From assembly GCA_035604635.1 (NCBI GenBank), contig DATNIC010000072.1:1-7043 (forward strand): a DNA stretch of 7,043 bases, given 5' to 3'. Position numbers and translations under genes: made by a program. Within the stretch, counting starts at the first letter, position 1. Every line of letters starts with the position of its first letter. This DNA is from DATNIC01 sp035604635 (lineage in GTDB: Bacteria > Vulcanimicrobiota > Vulcanimicrobiia > Vulcanimicrobiales > Vulcanimicrobiaceae). Below are positions 6,995-7,043 of the stretch, piece after piece. Below the pieces are notes generated by a model. The model was not told the origin of the DNA. It worked only from the letters and a program-made list of their open reading frames with translations, and did not search any database.

Positions 6995-7043
6995 GTGCAG
7001 ACGCAACATCAAGTCCTCAAACGCGGCGGTCTGTATTGGGACC
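6995..7043 (+). CDS. Start of an unidentified gene, cut by the window end
   Basis: A GTG at 6995, two bases after the TAG of the M24-like gene, opens a frame that runs without a stop to the window end and gives 16 complete codons (MQTQHQVLKRGGLYWD). An AAGAG at 6981-6985, 9 bases upstream, is a weak possible ribosome site. The tight spacing and direction make it a likely next operon member. I do not recognise the family from so few residues. A second M24-like or another catabolic enzyme would fit the context, but that is a guess. Confidence 0.5.
   Translation, partial: MQTQHQVLKRGGLYWD

Noticed and set aside
1..7043. CRISPR array, tRNA/rRNA genes, insertion sequence or attachment site
   Set aside because: No regularly spaced repeats, no tRNA-like cloverleaf, no transposase and no terminal inverted repeats were seen; nearly every base is inside a protein gene.

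Overview
The window is a compact, single-direction stretch of a high-GC bacterial genome, with GC a little above 60% by eye. Six genes lie on the + strand, two of them cut by the window edges, and the longest gap between them is 15 bases. Four of the five starts inside the window are non-ATG or share bases with the previous stop, as expected for a translationally coupled operon. Coding style and high GC fit several phyla. A poorly cultured lineage such as Eremiobacterota or a proteobacterium is possible, but nothing here fixes the taxonomy.

Layout: 1-222 is the C-terminal end of a protein carrying the HxxxDxxH helix motif of heme-oxygenase-like diiron oxidases (the CADD/TenA-like fold). 228-1235 is an exported NMT1/THI5/SsuA-type ABC substrate-binding protein. 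1232-2023 is an IclR-family regulator. 2039-4093 and 4093-5847 are the two subunits of an ATP-dependent hydantoinase/oxoprolinase-type enzyme (HyuA and HyuB families). 5844-6992 is an M24 (creatinase/aminopeptidase P fold) protein that has lost nearly all canonical metal ligands. 6995-7043 is the first 16 codons of another gene that I cannot identify. There is no promoter, terminator, RNA gene, repeat array or mobile element that I can support; the promoter is probably upstream of the window.

Taken together this looks like an uptake-and-breakdown operon for a small nitrogen-containing compound, probably a cyclic amide, lactam, imide or hydantoin-like molecule. The binding protein would capture the substrate, IclR would sense it or an intermediate, HyuAB would open or carboxylate it at the cost of ATP, and the metal-independent-looking M24 protein would cut a C-N bond in the product, as creatinase and ectoine hydrolase do with the same fold. 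A diiron oxidase immediately upstream would add an oxidative step. Each family is known. The combination, and the M24 protein with its altered active site, are the parts most likely to be undescribed. The true substrate cannot be read from the sequence.
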